NCBI RefSeq assembly: GCF_003408705.1
Contig: NZ_QAYL01000018.1
Location: 1-64,000, forward strand
DNA from: Mycobacterium uberis
GTDB lineage: Bacteria > Actinomycetota > Actinomycetes > Mycobacteriales > Mycobacteriaceae
Length of the DNA stretch: 64,000 nt
Direction of reading: 5' to 3'
The number at the start of each line of letters is the position of its first letter. Position 1 is the stretch's first letter. The position numbers were made by a program, and so were the translations under genes. This document shows, piece after piece, positions 20,724 through 33,110 of the stretch. The notes beneath the pieces were generated by a model. That model worked only from the letters and a program-made list of their open reading frames with translations, was not told the DNA's origin and ran no database searches.

Positions 20724-21854
20724 CTACAGGATGGCTAGTTCTTTGGGAAACCGGGTCAACAATTCCGGCGTGAGCCCGGTGAGTCTAGACGTTATCGGCG
20801 TCTCTGACATTGCCTTAGCGGCCACCACTAGTGTGTCTTCGATACGCACACCGCCGCGGCCGGACAGGTAGACGCCAGGCTCTATCGTCACGACGGAGCT
20901 CTCAAGTAGTGTACCTACAGAAGTGGCGCCGATACCTGGTGCTTCGTGGATTTCCAGTCCCACACCGTGGCCTAAACCATGGCTGAACTGCTGACCGTAG
21001 CCCGCGTCGACTATCAATTTGCGTGCCGCGGCGTCCACGTCGCACAGCTTGGCACCCGGTCGTAACGCCTCCCGACCGGCACGCTGTGCATCAGCAACCA
21101 ACTGATAGATTTCCAGCTGCCAGTCAGCGGCCGGTCCCAGCACGAAGGTGCGGGTCATGTCGGAGTGATACCCAGCGACCAGCGCACCAAAGTCAATCTT
21201 AACGAAATCGCCTGCCGTCAGTACCGCGTCAGTCGGCCGATGGTGTGGAATCGCCGAATTCGGCCCAGCGGCCACAATCGTCTCGAACGACAGCGCGTCA
21301 GCACCGTGGTCGAGCATCAACCTCTCCAGCTCGCGGCCCACTTCACGTTCGGTACGGCCAGGACGCACGCCGCCACGCGCCACTAGCTCGGCCAGTGCGG
21401 CGTCGGCCGCCTCGCAGGCCAGCCGCAGTAACGCAAGCTCGCCAACGTCCTTGACTTCGCGCAGCGTCTCCACGGCTCCGGAGGCGCGCACCAACTCGGT
21501 GTGGCGACCCTCGAGCTCGCCGGTTAACACGTCCAGGCTGTCGACCGTGACCACATGGCTTTCAAAGCCCAGTCTGTGCACACCGTCGTCAGCTGCTCGG
21601 CCAGCCAAATAGCGTCCGCAAGACCGCTCGATGACAACCTCGAGCCCAGATGCTTGCTGTGCGGCCTGAGTTCGGTAGCGGCCGTCGGTGGCCAACACGG
21701 CGGCACGTTCGTCGGCGAACACCAGCAAAGCGCCGTTCGACCCAGTGAAACCAGACAGGTAACGCACATTAATCAGATCTGTAACCAACATTGCGTCTAG
21801 CCTGGTGGCAGCCATTTGTGATTTGAGATTGTCTCGGCGCTGGGAATGTGTCAC
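20724..21854 (-). CDS. pepQ: Xaa-Pro dipeptidase/aminopeptidase P family
   Basis: Cytoplasmic metallopeptidase with a creatinase-like N-domain and a pita-bread C-domain (M24), 376 residues. Metal ligands are visible as [17 protein letters not shown] (two Asp), [17 protein letters not shown] (His), the Glu of [10 protein letters not shown], and the last Glu in VRIEDTL. It removes or cleaves before proline, a task that sits well beside efp. The GTG start at 21854 ([10 protein letters not shown]) lies inside a perfect palindrome and has no clear Shine-Dalgarno, so start usage or leaderless translation is possible. First gene of pepQ-efp-nusB. Confidence 0.94.
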   Translation of the reverse strand: MTHSQRRDNLKSQMAATRLDAMLVTDLINVRYLSGFTGSNGALLVFADERAAVLATDGRYRTQAAQQASGLEVVIERSCGRYLAGRAADDGVHRLGFESHVVTVDSLDVLTGELEGRHTELVRASGAVETLREVKDVGELALLRLACEAADAALAELVARGGVRPGRTEREVGRELERLMLDHGADALSFETIVAAGPNSAIPHHRPTDAVLTAGDFVKIDFGALVAGYHSDMTRTFVLGPAADWQLEIYQLVADAQRAGREALRPGAKLCDVDAAARKLIVDAGYGQQFSHGLGHGVGLEIHEAPGIGATSVGTLLESSVVTIEPGVYLSGRGGVRIEDTLVVAAKAMSETPITSRLTGLTPELLTRFPKELAIL

Positions 21855-21863
21855 AGCTGTGAC
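21850..21863. promoter_or_regulatory. Perfect 14-bp palindrome GTCACAGCTGTGAC at the pepQ start
   Basis: The seven-base arms GTCACAG/CTGTGAC meet without spacer and cover the GTG start codon of pepQ. It lies in the 86-base divergent gap towards the membrane-protein gene at 21941. Such a site could bind a dimeric regulator (TetR- or GntR-like half sites contain TGTGAC), but this is inference from symmetry alone. Confidence 0.4.
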
Positions 21864-21940
21864 GCTACTCGCTGGATTGAATTGCTCGGCTCCTCCTCAT
21901 CGCTTCGCTCTGAATCGTCACCAAGCTAGGCTGAGACCCC

Positions 21941-22600
21941 ATGGGTAACTGGATGCTGCGCGGGTCGGTGTTCGCCGCCTTGATGGTCGTCATCCGCTTG
22001 GTTCAGGGGACGATGATCAACGCGTGTCAAGCACAGTCCGAATTAATCAGCGTGGTGTTGCTGGCCGTGTTCATCATCGCGGTGATCGTGTGGGCGGTGC
22101 GCGACGGCCACGCCGACGCCACCGCGAGCCTAGATCCGGACCGACGCCAGGATCTGGCAATGACCTGGCTGCTAACTGGCATACTAGCGGGGATCTCCAG
22201 CGGCGCGGTCGCTTGGCTCATTTCGCTGTTGCACAACGGCATCTACACCGGAGGGTTGATCAACGAGCTGACAACGTTCGCGTCGTTTACCGCCCTCATT
22301 GTTTTTCTGTCTGGGATCATCGGTGTGGCGTTCGGGCGTTGGCGCGTTGACCGCAGTAGCCTCCAAGCCTCGAGCACGGTAGATCCAAACAGGACCAGGC
22401 TGACACTGACATCTTCACCGCTGCCCGCGCCAACTGGAGAGCTCGCCGAGGCGCATCCTGAAGAACAGGGCGCAGCGGTTGTCACGGCCGAACGCGAGAC
22501 ATCCAGTACTGGCGAGCAGGACGACACACCCACCGAAGTGATCCGTACCAAAGACGACGCTGACGCTACCGCGCCGCGCGATATCCCGAAGAAAGACTAA
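21941..22600 (+). CDS. Four-helix membrane protein of unknown function (Rv2536-like)
   Basis: 219 residues. Hydrophobic segments at about 8-30, 34-52 ([19 protein letters not shown]), 70-92 ([21 protein letters not shown]) and 108-126 ([19 protein letters not shown]), followed by a hydrophilic, Thr/Glu/Asp-rich tail of about 90 residues that is probably cytoplasmic and disordered. A conserved actinobacterial family often named B-4DMT-type transporter; no substrate is shown. It is transcribed away from pepQ and its last 4 bases overlap the 3' end of aroQ (convergent). This matches the Rv2536 position between pepQ and the aro genes in M. tuberculosis. Confidence 0.85.
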   Translation: MGNWMLRGSVFAALMVVIRLVQGTMINACQAQSELISVVLLAVFIIAVIVWAVRDGHADATASLDPDRRQDLAMTWLLTGILAGISSGAVAWLISLLHNGIYTGGLINELTTFASFTALIVFLSGIIGVAFGRWRVDRSSLQASSTVDPNRTRLTLTSSPLPAPTGELAEAHPEEQGAAVVTAERETSSTGEQDDTPTEVIRTKDDADATAPRDIPKKD

Positions 22601-23033
22601 CTCCCAAACGTCTCCGCCAGATAACGCAAAGCAAGCAGATAGCCCTGGACTCCCAGACCGACGATTACTCCTGTCGAGACCGAGCTGAGATAGGAATGGC
22701 GCCGAAACTCCTCACGGGCATGCACATTGGAGATGTGTACCTCGATCAGCGGGGCACTAAGTTCAGTGCACGCGTCGCGCAGCGCCACTGACGTGTGCGT
22801 CAATCCGCCGGCGTTGAGGATCACCGGTTCCCCGGCATCAGCGGCCAGATGAATCCACTCCAATAGCTGATACTCACTATCGCTTTGCCGCACAACAGTT
22901 TTAATCCCAAGCTCGGCGGACTTACGCTCGATCAGAACCACCAGCTGGTCGTGAGTGATGCTGCCGTACACATCAGGTTCACGCAGGCCCAGCCGACCCA
23001 GGTTCGGGCCGTTAATGACGTTTACGATCGTCA

Positions 23034-23034
<1 letters not shown>
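22597..23034 (-). CDS. aroQ: 3-dehydroquinate dehydratase, type II
   Basis: Third shikimate-pathway step. 145 residues, the dodecameric type II enzyme (called aroD in M. tuberculosis). The active-site loop [17 protein letters not shown] includes the catalytic Arg and Tyr. [31 protein letters not shown] and [16 protein letters not shown] complete the site. The second Arg of the GRLGRR loop seen in M. tuberculosis is Leu here. The ATG overlaps the aroB stop by one base (TGATG). Confidence 0.96.
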
Positions 23035-24715
<1,681 letters not shown>

Positions 24716-24730
24716 CGCGCCCATACCCGC

Positions 24731-25945
24731 CTATCCCCGGCTCGCCGGGGTCTGCGCAGCTGGCGTTTCCCGGTCGACAACCACGCGCTGGTACGCCTCC
24801 AGGTTGCGACGGATTTCGCTCAGTGAGTCACCGCCGAACTTTTGCAACGCTGCGCGGGCCAGCACCAGCGCAACCATGGCCTCGACAACAACCCCGGCGG
24901 CCGGCGCCGCACACACATCCGAGCGCTGGTGGATTGCGACAGCTTCCGCACCAGTTGCCAAATCGACGGTGGCCAGCGCCCGTGGCACAGTGGAGATCGG
25001 CTTCATTGCTGCGCGCACCCGCAGCGGCTGACCATTGGTCATACCACCCTCAACTCCGCCTGCTCGATTAGTGGAGCGGACGAAACCGTCAGGGCCAGGA
25101 TACATCTCGTCGTGGGCACGGCTGCCGCGGCGACGCGCAGTCTCGAAACCGTCGCCGATCTCAATACCCTTGATCGCCTGAATTCCCATCACCGCTGCGG
25201 CCAGCTGACTGTCGAGCCGGTCGTCACCGCTGGTGAAGGATCCCAGCCCGACTGGTAGGCCCAGCACCACAGCTTCCACCACTCCGCCGAGAGTATCGCC
25301 GTCTTTCTTGGCCGCCTCGATCTCAGCAAGCATGGATTTTTCAACCTGCCCATCAAATGCGCGCACCGGGCTGGCGTCGATCGCGGTGAGGTCTCCTGGG
25401 CCTGGTGGTGGCCCATAGTAGGGTACCGACGCACCGATCGAGATAACGTGCGAGAGCACTTCGACCCCCAACGCTTGACGCAAGAAATGCCGCGCGACCG
25501 TTCCCGCCGCAACGCGGGCGGCGGTCTCCCGGGCGCTAGCCCGTTCCAACACCGGTCTGGCATCGTCGAAACCGTACTTGAGCATACCCGCATAGTCCGC
25601 ATGGCCAGGACGTGGCCGGGTGAGCGGGGCGTTGCGCGCAGAATCTGCCAATTCCGCGGGGTCGACCGGATCAGCTGCCATCACCGATTCCCACTTCGGC
25701 CACTCGGTGTTGCCGATCTCGATGGCTATCGGCCCCCCCATAGTGATGCCGTGGCGTACCCCGGACAGCACCGTCACCGCGTCACGCTCGAATGCCATCC
25801 GCGCACCGCGACCGTAGCCGAGCCGGCGACGCGCCAGCTGATCAGCGATGGCGGTAGAGGTGACTTCCACGCCGGCAACCATGCCCTCGACAACGGCCAC
25901 CAACGCACGGCCATGCGACTCCCCTGCGGTGATCCAGCGCAGCAC
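24731..25945 (-). CDS. aroC: Chorismate synthase
   Basis: Last shikimate-pathway enzyme; an FMN-dependent trans-elimination giving chorismate. 404 residues from GTG at 25945, which is preceded by GGGAGG and starts [12 protein letters not shown], the family's N-terminal signature. Further signatures are [42 protein letters not shown] and the C-terminal [16 protein letters not shown]. tuberculosis calls this gene aroF. The frame is open to 26065 but the upstream part is not homologous. First gene of aroC-aroK-aroB-aroQ. Confidence 0.97.
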   Translation of the reverse strand: MLRWITAGESHGRALVAVVEGMVAGVEVTSTAIADQLARRRLGYGRGARMAFERDAVTVLSGVRHGITMGGPIAIEIGNTEWPKWESVMAADPVDPAELADSARNAPLTRPRPGHADYAGMLKYGFDDARPVLERASARETAARVAAGTVARHFLRQALGVEVLSHVISIGASVPYYGPPPGPGDLTAIDASPVRAFDGQVEKSMLAEIEAAKKDGDTLGGVVEAVVLGLPVGLGSFTSGDDRLDSQLAAAVMGIQAIKGIEIGDGFETARRRGSRAHDEMYPGPDGFVRSTNRAGGVEGGMTNGQPLRVRAAMKPISTVPRALATVDLATGAEAVAIHQRSDVCAAPAAGVVVEAMVALVLARAALQKFGGDSLSEIRRNLEAYQRVVVDRETPAAQTPASRG

Positions 25946-26049
25946 TTGACTATCCTCCCATGCCGTTTTGGATCCGCCCAAAATGCGCGCTTTCATCGAA
26001 ACCGGCACCAACGTATGGTTCTCTCGCACTTTCCGTGCTGGCGTGGATT

Positions 26050-26453
26050 TCAACAGTGAGGTCACACGAAAGCCGGCTCACAGCGCCTACGGCAGCCAAA
26101 CACATCGAGGGACCACACAACAAAACCCTGGCGGCACCTAAAAACCGAGCGGCCACATCCAGCGTTACCAGAAACCACACTTCGACGCCAAAACAGCCAG
26201 TTAGTCCGCCCAGCCCGATCGCCAACTTGACATCTACCGACCTCTATCGCTGCCAGCGCCATCAAGATACACCCCCAGTCAATGCTGCCGCACCGGCCAG
26301 CACGGACCCTCCGCGGCCGACGCTGACGCCGATCAACAGAATCACACCCCCTCCGAGTAACGTCAAGACGTTCGGTAACCGGTTGTTCGGCGATGTCATA
26401 AACAGCTCAGTACCGCCGGCTAGACCAGCAACACACGCGACTCCAACTCGCAT
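26050..26453 (-). pseudogene. Prepilin-peptidase-like membrane protease (Rv2551c-like), decayed
   Basis: The minus strand starts at ATG 26453, 10 bases after the aroE stop. It reads MRVGVACVAGLAG..NRLPNVLTLLGGGVILLIGV, then after a frame change GLGGLTGCFGVEVWFLVTL and [13 protein letters not shown]. These correspond to the membrane segments of a short type IV prepilin peptidase-like aspartyl protease (A24). The GxGD catalytic region is lost between the pieces. It fits Rv2551c, which follows aroE in M. tuberculosis. Any pilin or competence substrate genes are not in the window. Confidence 0.7.
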
Positions 26454-26463
26454 ACGCGGCACG

Positions 26464-27273
26464 CTAATGGAGAGCCGCCAAAGCGCAAGCCATCGCCTCT
26501 CGCGGTGCAGGCATACCAGTGAATTGCTCCACCTGCGCGAACGCCTGATGCAGCAACATTTGCAAACCACTGATCACTCGACCGCCTGCCTCGGCCACCG
26601 ACGCGGCCAGTGGCGTGGGCCACGGATCATAGATAGCATCTAGCAGCACCGGGATCCTTGCGAAGGTAGTGGCATACTGCGCAGCCGCGTAGGCCGGGAT
26701 AGTGCTAACCAGAACTTCGGCGGCTGCCACCGCATCGGCTAAGCCACCGCTGTCCAGACCGCAAAATCGGGTTGCCACACCGACCTGCGCCCCGAGATCG
26801 ACCAACCGAGCCGCTTTGTCCGGATTGCGTGCCACAACGGTGATATCGGTGACGCCGAGTTCGGCCAACCCCACCACAGCCGCCGGGGCAGTGCCACCCG
26901 ACCCACACACCAGAGCACGCCCCGCTAACGGCCCGATCGCCGCCAGCGCCCCTATCACGCCGTCGATATCGGTGTTGTCGGCCCGCCAGCCGCGCGGGGT
27001 CCGCAGCAGTGTGTTAGCTGATCCAACTAGGCCGGCACGTGCAGTGTGCTCATCGGCGAACCGCAACGCGGCAAATTTGCCCGGCATGGTCACTGAGACG
27101 CCGACCCACTGCAACTCCAACCCACCGACGACAACCGGGAACTCGTCGGCGCCGCATTCGATCCGTTCATACGTCCAGTCCTGCAAGCCCAGTGCACAGT
27201 AAGCGGCCCGATGCAGGCACGGAGAACGGGAATGCTCGATTCTCGAACCGAGAATGCCAGCTTTTCGGGGCAT
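26464..27273 (-). CDS. aroE: Shikimate dehydrogenase
   Basis: NADPH-dependent reduction of 3-dehydroshikimate. 269 residues from ATG at 27273 (MPRKAGILGSRIEHSRSP), with the substrate-binding SRSP and the catalytic Lys within SVTMPGKFAAL. The NADP Rossmann loop is VCGSGGTAPAAVVGLAELG, followed by VVARNPDKAARL and the C-terminal GLQMLLHQAFAQVEQFTG. The frame is open much further upstream but overlaps mltG; no ribosome binding site is obvious at 27273, which lies 4 bases after the mltG stop, suggesting coupling. Confidence 0.94.
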   Translation of the reverse strand: MPRKAGILGSRIEHSRSPCLHRAAYCALGLQDWTYERIECGADEFPVVVGGLELQWVGVSVTMPGKFAALRFADEHTARAGLVGSANTLLRTPRGWRADNTDIDGVIGALAAIGPLAGRALVCGSGGTAPAAVVGLAELGVTDITVVARNPDKAARLVDLGAQVGVATRFCGLDSGGLADAVAAAEVLVSTIPAYAAAQYATTFARIPVLLDAIYDPWPTPLAASVAEAGGRVISGLQMLLHQAFAQVEQFTGMPAPREAMACALAALH

Positions 27274-27277
27274 CGTA

Positions 27278-28531
27278 TTAACGCGTGCTGTCGAGGACAC
27301 CATTGTGTTTCGCGAGTTCGATATTGGCCAAATGCTGCTGATAGTCCCTAGTAAACAGCGTCGTCCCCTGGGCATCAATAGTGACGAAATACAGCCAGTC
27401 ACCTGGCTCAGGATACTCGGCAGCGTGTAGCGCGTCGATGCCGGGAGAACAGATCGCGGTGGCTGGCAGTCCTTGCGACACATAGGTGTTCCACGGCGTT
27501 CGCAGGCCACGATCAGCATCGCTGGTAGCCACCTCGCGGCGGTCTAACGGATAGTTCACGGTCGAATCAAATTCCAGCGTGCGATGCTCATAAAGACGGT
27601 TATAGATGACACGCGCTACCTTCGGGAAGTCCTGCGGGCTGGCCTCTTGTTGCACCAGCGACGCCACCACAAGGATGTCGTAGGGCGACAAGCCCAGGGA
27701 ATGCGCGGTGTCTACCAACCCGGATTCCGTATACCCCACGGCGCTGGCGCTGATCAGATTGGCCATCGTACTCCCGGCTGAGGCCGACGGATCAACATTG
27801 AACGTTCCCGGCGCGATGAGCCCCTCGATCCTGCGATGATCGTTGCCCAACTCCATCACCGGTTCAAGCGCCCAAGCTGGCACCGACAGCTTGGGCGGTG
27901 AGGTTCCGCTCGTCGCCGCGCGAAGGTCGTCCAGCGAGACGCAATGTCTATTGCCGTCGAGATCCACGCAGGTGGCATGAGAAATCAGCGAGAATATACC
28001 AGGATTCACCTTGCCGGTCTTCATGTCGGTGGTGTCATCAAGTTGACGACCTTCCGGGATGACCAGCTTCCCCACCCGGTTCTTCGGATCAGCAAGCCGC
28101 GCGGCCGCAGCAGCCGCCGGGATTTCGGTGCGTATCCGATAGAAGCCCGGCTGGATCGACGAAATCGCGGCGTTACCGCGCGAAGCGTCGACGAATGCCT
28201 GGACCGAGGCGACCACCCCCCGGTTGTGCAGCGTCTCACCGATCACGGTAGTTGAGTCACCAGCATGGATTTGAATCATGATGTCGTGCTTGCCGGCGCC
28301 CATGTAATCGTCAGCAGACCTGAACAGCGTGTGCCACAGTCTGACTCCAACAAAGGCAGCGACCACCACGACCACAACGAGCAAGCCAAAGGCTACTTTG
28401 CCTGTGAAGCGCCGCCGACGATGTCCGCGTTTTACCAGATAGCGCCCACCCCGGTCCCTTCTGCTCATCTGGTGACGACCCATCCCGATCGCCTCAGGCA
28501 CGGTACGGTGGCGCGCTAGGTAATCAGCCAT
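27278..28531 (-). CDS. mltG: Endolytic murein transglycosylase MltG
   Basis: Membrane-anchored lytic transglycosylase that cuts nascent glycan strands and so sets their length. 417 residues from ATG 28531. A basic cytoplasmic N-terminus leads to one transmembrane helix (about residues 46-67, [21 protein letters not shown]). A LysM-like N-domain follows, then the YceG catalytic domain with the glutamate in [14 protein letters not shown] and downstream RVIYNRL, and [20 protein letters not shown] and [15 protein letters not shown]. It overlaps the ruvX stop by 8 bases. Order alaS-ruvX-mltG-aroE is conserved in actinobacteria. Confidence 0.93.
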   Translation of the reverse strand: MADYLARHRTVPEAIGMGRHQMSRRDRGGRYLVKRGHRRRRFTGKVAFGLLVVVVVVAAFVGVRLWHTLFRSADDYMGAGKHDIMIQIHAGDSTTVIGETLHNRGVVASVQAFVDASRGNAAISSIQPGFYRIRTEIPAAAAAARLADPKNRVGKLVIPEGRQLDDTTDMKTGKVNPGIFSLISHATCVDLDGNRHCVSLDDLRAATSGTSPPKLSVPAWALEPVMELGNDHRRIEGLIAPGTFNVDPSASAGSTMANLISASAVGYTESGLVDTAHSLGLSPYDILVVASLVQQEASPQDFPKVARVIYNRLYEHRTLEFDSTVNYPLDRREVATSDADRGLRTPWNTYVSQGLPATAICSPGIDALHAAEYPEPGDWLYFVTIDAQGTTLFTRDYQQHLANIELAKHNGVLDSTR

Positions 28532-29021
28532 CGATGACTTCTTCAGCCGCCGATACAACTATAGACGCAACCGCCGACGCACGGCGTTGATCTAGCCAAC
28601 TTTGCAGGATCACCACCGCCGCCACCTGGTCGATCACCGCCCGCCAGTCTTTGGCTCTTACACCTGCGGCGCGTAGCGTTCGCTGCGCGCTGACGGTAGT
28701 CAACCGCTCATCGGCGAGTCGAACCGGTATCGGAGCAACACGGCGTGCCAGCGCTTCGGCGATTTCGATCGCGTCTTTCGCCGACGGGCCGGTTCGATCG
28801 GCCAGCGTCCGCGGCAAGCCGACGATCACCTCGACCACCTGCAGTTCAGCTACGAGTTCAACCAATCGGCGCAGGTGCTTGGCGGAACGGTCGCGGCGCA
28901 GTGTCTCCACCGGGGTGGCCAGGATGCCGTCCGGATCACTGGAAGCCACACCGATGCGAACACTGCCCATATCGATGCCAAGCCGCCGTCCCCGCCCAGA
29001 GGCTTGCTGTGACGATATCAC
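28524..29021 (-). CDS. ruvX: Putative pre-16S rRNA nuclease / Holliday junction resolvase-like (YqgF)
   Basis: 165 residues, RNase H-like fold. First acidic residue in [16 protein letters not shown], second in [14 protein letters not shown] region, and the C-terminal acidic cluster [15 protein letters not shown] and [17 protein letters not shown]. The family processes the 5' end of 16S rRNA, and a role at DNA junctions has also been proposed. The GTG start at 29021 follows the alaS TGA directly; other starts are not excluded because the first ten residues are poorly conserved. Confidence 0.92.
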   Translation of the reverse strand: MISSQQASGRGRRLGIDMGSVRIGVASSDPDGILATPVETLRRDRSAKHLRRLVELVAELQVVEVIVGLPRTLADRTGPSAKDAIEIAEALARRVAPIPVRLADERLTTVSAQRTLRAAGVRAKDWRAVIDQVAAVVILQSWLDQRRASAVASIVVSAAEEVIDG

Positions 29022-31748
29022 TCAACCAACCCGCGCTATCTGGGCACGTATCGCATCAAGCGCGGCGTCGATGCCAGTCGGGTCTTTTCCCGAACCTTGC
29101 GCTAGGTCGACTTTACCACCACCACGCCCGTCGACGACCATGGCTAGCCGTTTGACCAGATCGTTAGCGCGAATTCCCAAATCCTGGGCAGCGGGATTGG
29201 TGGCGACCACGTACGGCACCGTTGAGGTCGGCCCGTCCGAAGTCACCGCAATCAGCGCGACCACCGCCGGCTCACTTCCTAGCTTGCCGCGGATATCGCC
29301 AACCAGGGAACGCAGATCGGCCTGTGTCATTGTACCGGATATCTGTTGCGCCACGACCCGCACATTCCCGATCCGTTCCGCACCTGCCGCAGCGTTGGTC
29401 ACCACCGCCTGGGCGTTTGCCTGCCGAGCGCGCTCAAGTTCCTTCTCAGCGATCTTCAGCCGCTCCACTAGCGTGGCTACCCGGGCGGGCACCTCTTCGG
29501 AAGGCACCTTCAGCGACGCGGCCAGCCCGGCCATCAGTGCACGCTCCTTGGCCAGGTAGTGAAACGAATCCAGTCCGACGTAAGCCTCCATCCGGCGCAC
29601 TCCGGAGCCGATCGATGATTCGCCCAAGATCGTCACCGGGCCGATCTGCGCTGTGTTGTGTACGTGCGTGCCACCGCACAGCTCCAGCGAGAACGGTCCG
29701 CCCATCTCCACCACCCGCACCTCGTCGGGGTAACTCTCACCGAACAACGCCATCGCTCCCATCGCCTTGGCTTTGTCAAGCTGCTCGGTGAAGGTATGTA
29801 CCTCAAAGTCCGCTTGCACGGCCTCGTTAGTCACCTCTTCGATGTGGGTGCGTTGCTTGTCGGTCAGTGGACCCTGCCAATTGAAGTCGAAGCGCAAGTA
29901 GCCCGGCCGATTCAGCGATCCCGCTTGCACAGCGTTGGGCCCCAGTACTTGGCGCAGCGCGGCGTGCACCATGTGGGTGCCCGAGTGTCCTTGCGTGGCA
30001 CCCCGACGCCAGTCCGGATCTACTGCCACAACGACGGTGTCGCCCTCGACGAATTCTCCGAACTCGATGTTAACACGTTGCAAGTAAAGAATTTTAGCGA
30101 TCTTTTGCACGTCGATTACCGCCGCCCGGGCGTTCTCGCCGGCACCAGTTCCTCTGATAATGCCGACGTCCGCGATCTGACCACCCGACTCGGCATAAAG
30201 TGGAGTGCGGTCCAACACCAGCTCCACCCGATTGACGATGCCGGCTTCGCCGCGGACGGTGTGCGCGACTACCGGAACTCGTTTGCCATCGACGAAAATT
30301 CCTAGAATTCTTGCCTTAGTAGTCAATTCGTCAAAACCAGTGAACTCGGTTGGACCAACGTCGACCAGATCGCGGTATGCAGTCAGGTCGGCGTGTGCGT
30401 GCTTGCGGGCGGCAGCGTTGGCTTTGGCAAGCTGACGCTGTTGCAGCATCAACTCGTGAAATCCCTTCTCGTCCACGGTCAAGCCGGCGTCGGCCGCCAT
30501 CTCCAAAGTAAGCTCAATCGGGAAGCCGTAGGTGTCGTGCAGGGTGAAGGCATCCGAACCGGCAACCACGGTGGAGCCCGACGCCACAGTGGCACCGGCA
30601 ACGTCGTCAAACAGCTTCGAACCTGAGGCCAAGGTGCGGTTAAACGCCGTTTCCTCGGCGACGGCCATGTAGTCGATCCGATCGAAATCTTCAACCAGCT
30701 CGGGATAGGACGGACCCATCGAATCGCGTACAGTGGCCATCAGGTCGCCCATGATAGGGCCATCGATACCTAGCAGCTTGGCCGAACAGATCACCCGGCG
30801 CAGCAACCTACGCAACACATAACCACGACCATCGTTGCCGGGACTGACGCCGTCGCCGATGAGGATTGCGGCGGTGCGGCTGTGGTCAGCGATGATGCGG
30901 TAACGAACGTTGTCGACGTGGTTAGCTTCTTCATTTTCGGGGCTATACGGGTGCAGCGCACAAGTGGTCACTAGGTCGATCACTGGCCGCAGCAGGTCGG
31001 TCTCGTAAACGTTCTGCACGTCCTGCAAGACCAACGCTACCCGTTCGACACCCATGCCAGTGTCAATGTTCTTGCGAGGCAACGGACCGCAGATTTCATA
31101 GTCCTCCTTAGTGATGCCCTCGCCACGCTCGTTCTGCATGAACACGAGGTTCCAAATCTCAAGGTAGCGGTCCTCGTTGACGATAGGACCGCCCTCGGGG
31201 CCGAACTCAGGACCGCGGTCGTAGTAAATCTCTGAGGAGGGACCGCATGGCCCAGGGATGCCCATCGACCAATAGTTATTGGCCATACCGCGGCGCTGGA
31301 TTCGCTCGGGTGGCAGCCCGGCGATCTCCTGCCATAGGACGACAGTTTCGTCGTCATCAAGATACGCCGTTACCCAGAGCCTTTCCGGGTCAAGACCATA
31401 TCCTCCATCAGCAAAACTGTTGGTCAGCAACGTCCAGGCCAGTTCGATAGCCTGGCGCTTGAAGTAGTCTCCGAACGAAAAGTTGCCGGCCATCTGAAAG
31501 AAGGTGTTGTGCCGAGTGGTGATACCCACCTCATCGATGTCGGGAGTGCGGACGCACTTCTGGATACTGGTGGCCGTCGCGTACGGTGGTGTGCGCTGCC
31601 CCAGAAAAAATGGCACGAACTGGACCATGCCAGCGTTGACGAATAACAGATTCGGATCGTCGAGGACCACCGACGCACTAGGCACCTCGGTGTGGCCCGC
31701 CTTCACGAAATGATCAAGGAACCGCTTCCTGATCTCGTGTGTCTGCAC
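29022..31748 (-). CDS. alaS: Alanyl-tRNA synthetase
   Basis: Class II synthetase charging tRNA-Ala, 908 residues, full length. The catalytic core starts [23 protein letters not shown]; motif 2 is near [14 protein letters not shown]; the editing domain has the zinc-binding [11 protein letters not shown] and CGGTH motifs; a C-terminal oligomerisation domain follows with [10 protein letters not shown] near the end. GTG start at 31748 ([10 protein letters not shown]) is preceded by a purine-rich GGGAAGAAGAG. First gene of the alaS-ruvX-mltG-aroE run. Confidence 0.97.
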   Translation of the reverse strand: MQTHEIRKRFLDHFVKAGHTEVPSASVVLDDPNLLFVNAGMVQFVPFFLGQRTPPYATATSIQKCVRTPDIDEVGITTRHNTFFQMAGNFSFGDYFKRQAIELAWTLLTNSFADGGYGLDPERLWVTAYLDDDETVVLWQEIAGLPPERIQRRGMANNYWSMGIPGPCGPSSEIYYDRGPEFGPEGGPIVNEDRYLEIWNLVFMQNERGEGITKEDYEICGPLPRKNIDTGMGVERVALVLQDVQNVYETDLLRPVIDLVTTCALHPYSPENEEANHVDNVRYRIIADHSRTAAILIGDGVSPGNDGRGYVLRRLLRRVICSAKLLGIDGPIMGDLMATVRDSMGPSYPELVEDFDRIDYMAVAEETAFNRTLASGSKLFDDVAGATVASGSTVVAGSDAFTLHDTYGFPIELTLEMAADAGLTVDEKGFHELMLQQRQLAKANAAARKHAHADLTAYRDLVDVGPTEFTGFDELTTKARILGIFVDGKRVPVVAHTVRGEAGIVNRVELVLDRTPLYAESGGQIADVGIIRGTGAGENARAAVIDVQKIAKILYLQRVNIEFGEFVEGDTVVVAVDPDWRRGATQGHSGTHMVHAALRQVLGPNAVQAGSLNRPGYLRFDFNWQGPLTDKQRTHIEEVTNEAVQADFEVHTFTEQLDKAKAMGAMALFGESYPDEVRVVEMGGPFSLELCGGTHVHNTAQIGPVTILGESSIGSGVRRMEAYVGLDSFHYLAKERALMAGLAASLKVPSEEVPARVATLVERLKIAEKELERARQANAQAVVTNAAAGAERIGNVRVVAQQISGTMTQADLRSLVGDIRGKLGSEPAVVALIAVTSDGPTSTVPYVVATNPAAQDLGIRANDLVKRLAMVVDGRGGGKVDLAQGSGKDPTGIDAALDAIRAQIARVG

Positions 31749-31789
31749 TCTAACTCTTCTTCCCTAGTTCCCTTAAATTCTGGTAGTTC

Positions 31790-31809
31790 TGCCGGGACAG
31801 CACCCGGCA
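31790..31809 (-). other. GC-rich hairpin in the alaS leader
   Basis: Perfect 7-bp arms TGCCGGG and CCCGGCA around a 6-base loop, about 42 bases upstream of the alaS start. No T-run follows on either strand. It might end transcription from upstream or lie in the alaS leader and affect its expression; neither is shown. Confidence 0.35.
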
Positions 31810-31934
31810 ATGTGCTTGAAGTCGATTTCCAAACCTATGTGCCAGACAATTGAAAGGCCGTCTAACGACACTTTCGACCGCACAGATTACCGGTCTGACG
31901 TTATCGACGTGTGCTCCGTGTAGCGCCAGTTATG

Positions 31935-32290
31935 CCTCCACGTAAAGTCAACCACACCGACCACCGCGGGTTATCTCGGTTGAGATCGATCAGAACGACG
32001 CTTTACCAGGTCCCCGGCAATAACTATGGTCGGGGCCGTGGCTCACGGAGCCATGTGTATGCCGGTAACAACCGTCGCGCGGCAATAGCCGTTCCAGCAT
32101 GTCGATCAAGTCGTCGTCTGAGCCCACACCAGTTTCAACGATCGCCAGCTCCGCCGTGGCGTGCGAGACGAACATGTTGCATAGACCGACGCTGTGAGCC
32201 GCACAGAATCCGCATACCGCGTCGATGAAATCCACGATGCGGCGATGGGCGGCGATGGGCTGTGTCTACCTCCGGCACCTCGGTATGCAC
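31935..32290 (-). pseudogene. YjbQ/UPF0047 family protein (Rv2556c-like), decayed
   Basis: Fragments on the minus strand in different frames give VDTAHR..FIDAVCGFCAAHSVGLCNMFVSHATAELAIVETG. These are followed by SDDDLIDMLERLLPRDGCYRHTHGSVSHGPDH and the C-terminal VVLIDLNRDNPRWSVWL. These are the conserved blocks of the YjbQ family (a small beta-barrel trimer linked with thiamine phosphate synthase activity in some bacteria). Frame changes near 32235 and 32010. It precedes alaS on the same strand as Rv2556c does. Confidence 0.75.
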
Positions 32291-32599
32291 GCAATCCAGC
32301 CGACGGGCGCGGCTTGCCGGCCTGCCAATCCGATGCGCAACCCTCAAGAAAGCCCACCAAGAAGCACTGTCAGGTTGGAGAAAAGAAAAGTAGTTGGTAG
32401 GCCGCCACCGGAGCGCTGCCCCAATAAAATAATTAAGATTAATCGTGCACGCACACTCTAACACCATCCAGGCGTAACCCCTGCCGGTCGACATTAGGGA
32501 ATATTGTGCACGTTCGCGATGTCATAATGCTGCGTACCGCAGGAGATCGCCAGGTGTGTCGAATTGTTACTGTTGGTCGACCGGTAGTTCGGCAGATGC
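32291..32599. other. No gene recognised
   Basis: Between the YjbQ remnant and the Rv2557-like remnant I see no frame with family similarity on either strand. Confidence 0.5.
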
Positions 32600-33075
32600 A
32601 TCGCCACCAGCTCTTGAGAGAGCGGCCAGGCGATGCATCTTAGCGCTGCGCGGGTAGCACCTCTTCGCCGATCAGGCTGCACTAATGTTCGACGGCAATG
32701 CACAGAATCGAAGATAGGAGATTGCTCTACTACATCGCGACTGTCGCTTGCACTAGGGTACATGGGTGCGGGCCACCTAGTTCAAAATGGTATCGGACCA
32801 GCGCAGCCGATCGCTGGATTTCTACCGAACATCGATGCTTCCGAAACTAGAGAAACTCGACGGGCTCTGCAGCGCCAGCCTAGTGATCAACCATCCCGCA
32901 TCCCGGCGTGCGGTGTCCTGTTCGACATTCGACAGCGTAGACACAATGACACGCAACCGCAATCGGGCGACCAAGTGGTGCAGCAAGCGAGTCCGGGATT
33001 TGGGAGCCGAGGTACTCGACGTAGCCGAATTGAACCTGGCAATCGCACACTATCAAGGTGCCCGAACTGGGCTGA
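32600..33075 (+). pseudogene. Rv2557/Rv2558-like conserved protein, 5'-truncated remnant
   Basis: Plus-strand text [31 protein letters not shown] followed by [26 protein letters not shown] and [17 protein letters not shown], ending VPELG then a stop at 33073 in a shifted frame, matches the C-terminal half of Rv2557 as I recall it. Less clear pieces to 32600 may belong to its middle. Rv2557 and Rv2558 are paralogues upstream of and divergent/convergent with Rv2559c; in M. tuberculosis they are linked with starvation or macrophage growth. Here the copy is frameshifted and lacks its N-terminus. Confidence 0.65.
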
Positions 33076-33110
33076 TGCCGAATGTGTGGGCCAGCGGCAC
33101 ACTCGAACGG

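Noticed and set aside
25960..26643. 227-codon plus-strand frame between aroC and aroE
   Set aside because: The minus strand here reads as a prepilin-peptidase-like remnant; the plus frame is Pro/Thr-rich noise and overlaps aroE.
32230..32262. Direct repeat of GCGGCGATGG
   Set aside because: Two units only, inside the YjbQ remnant; probably a slippage duplication in decaying DNA.
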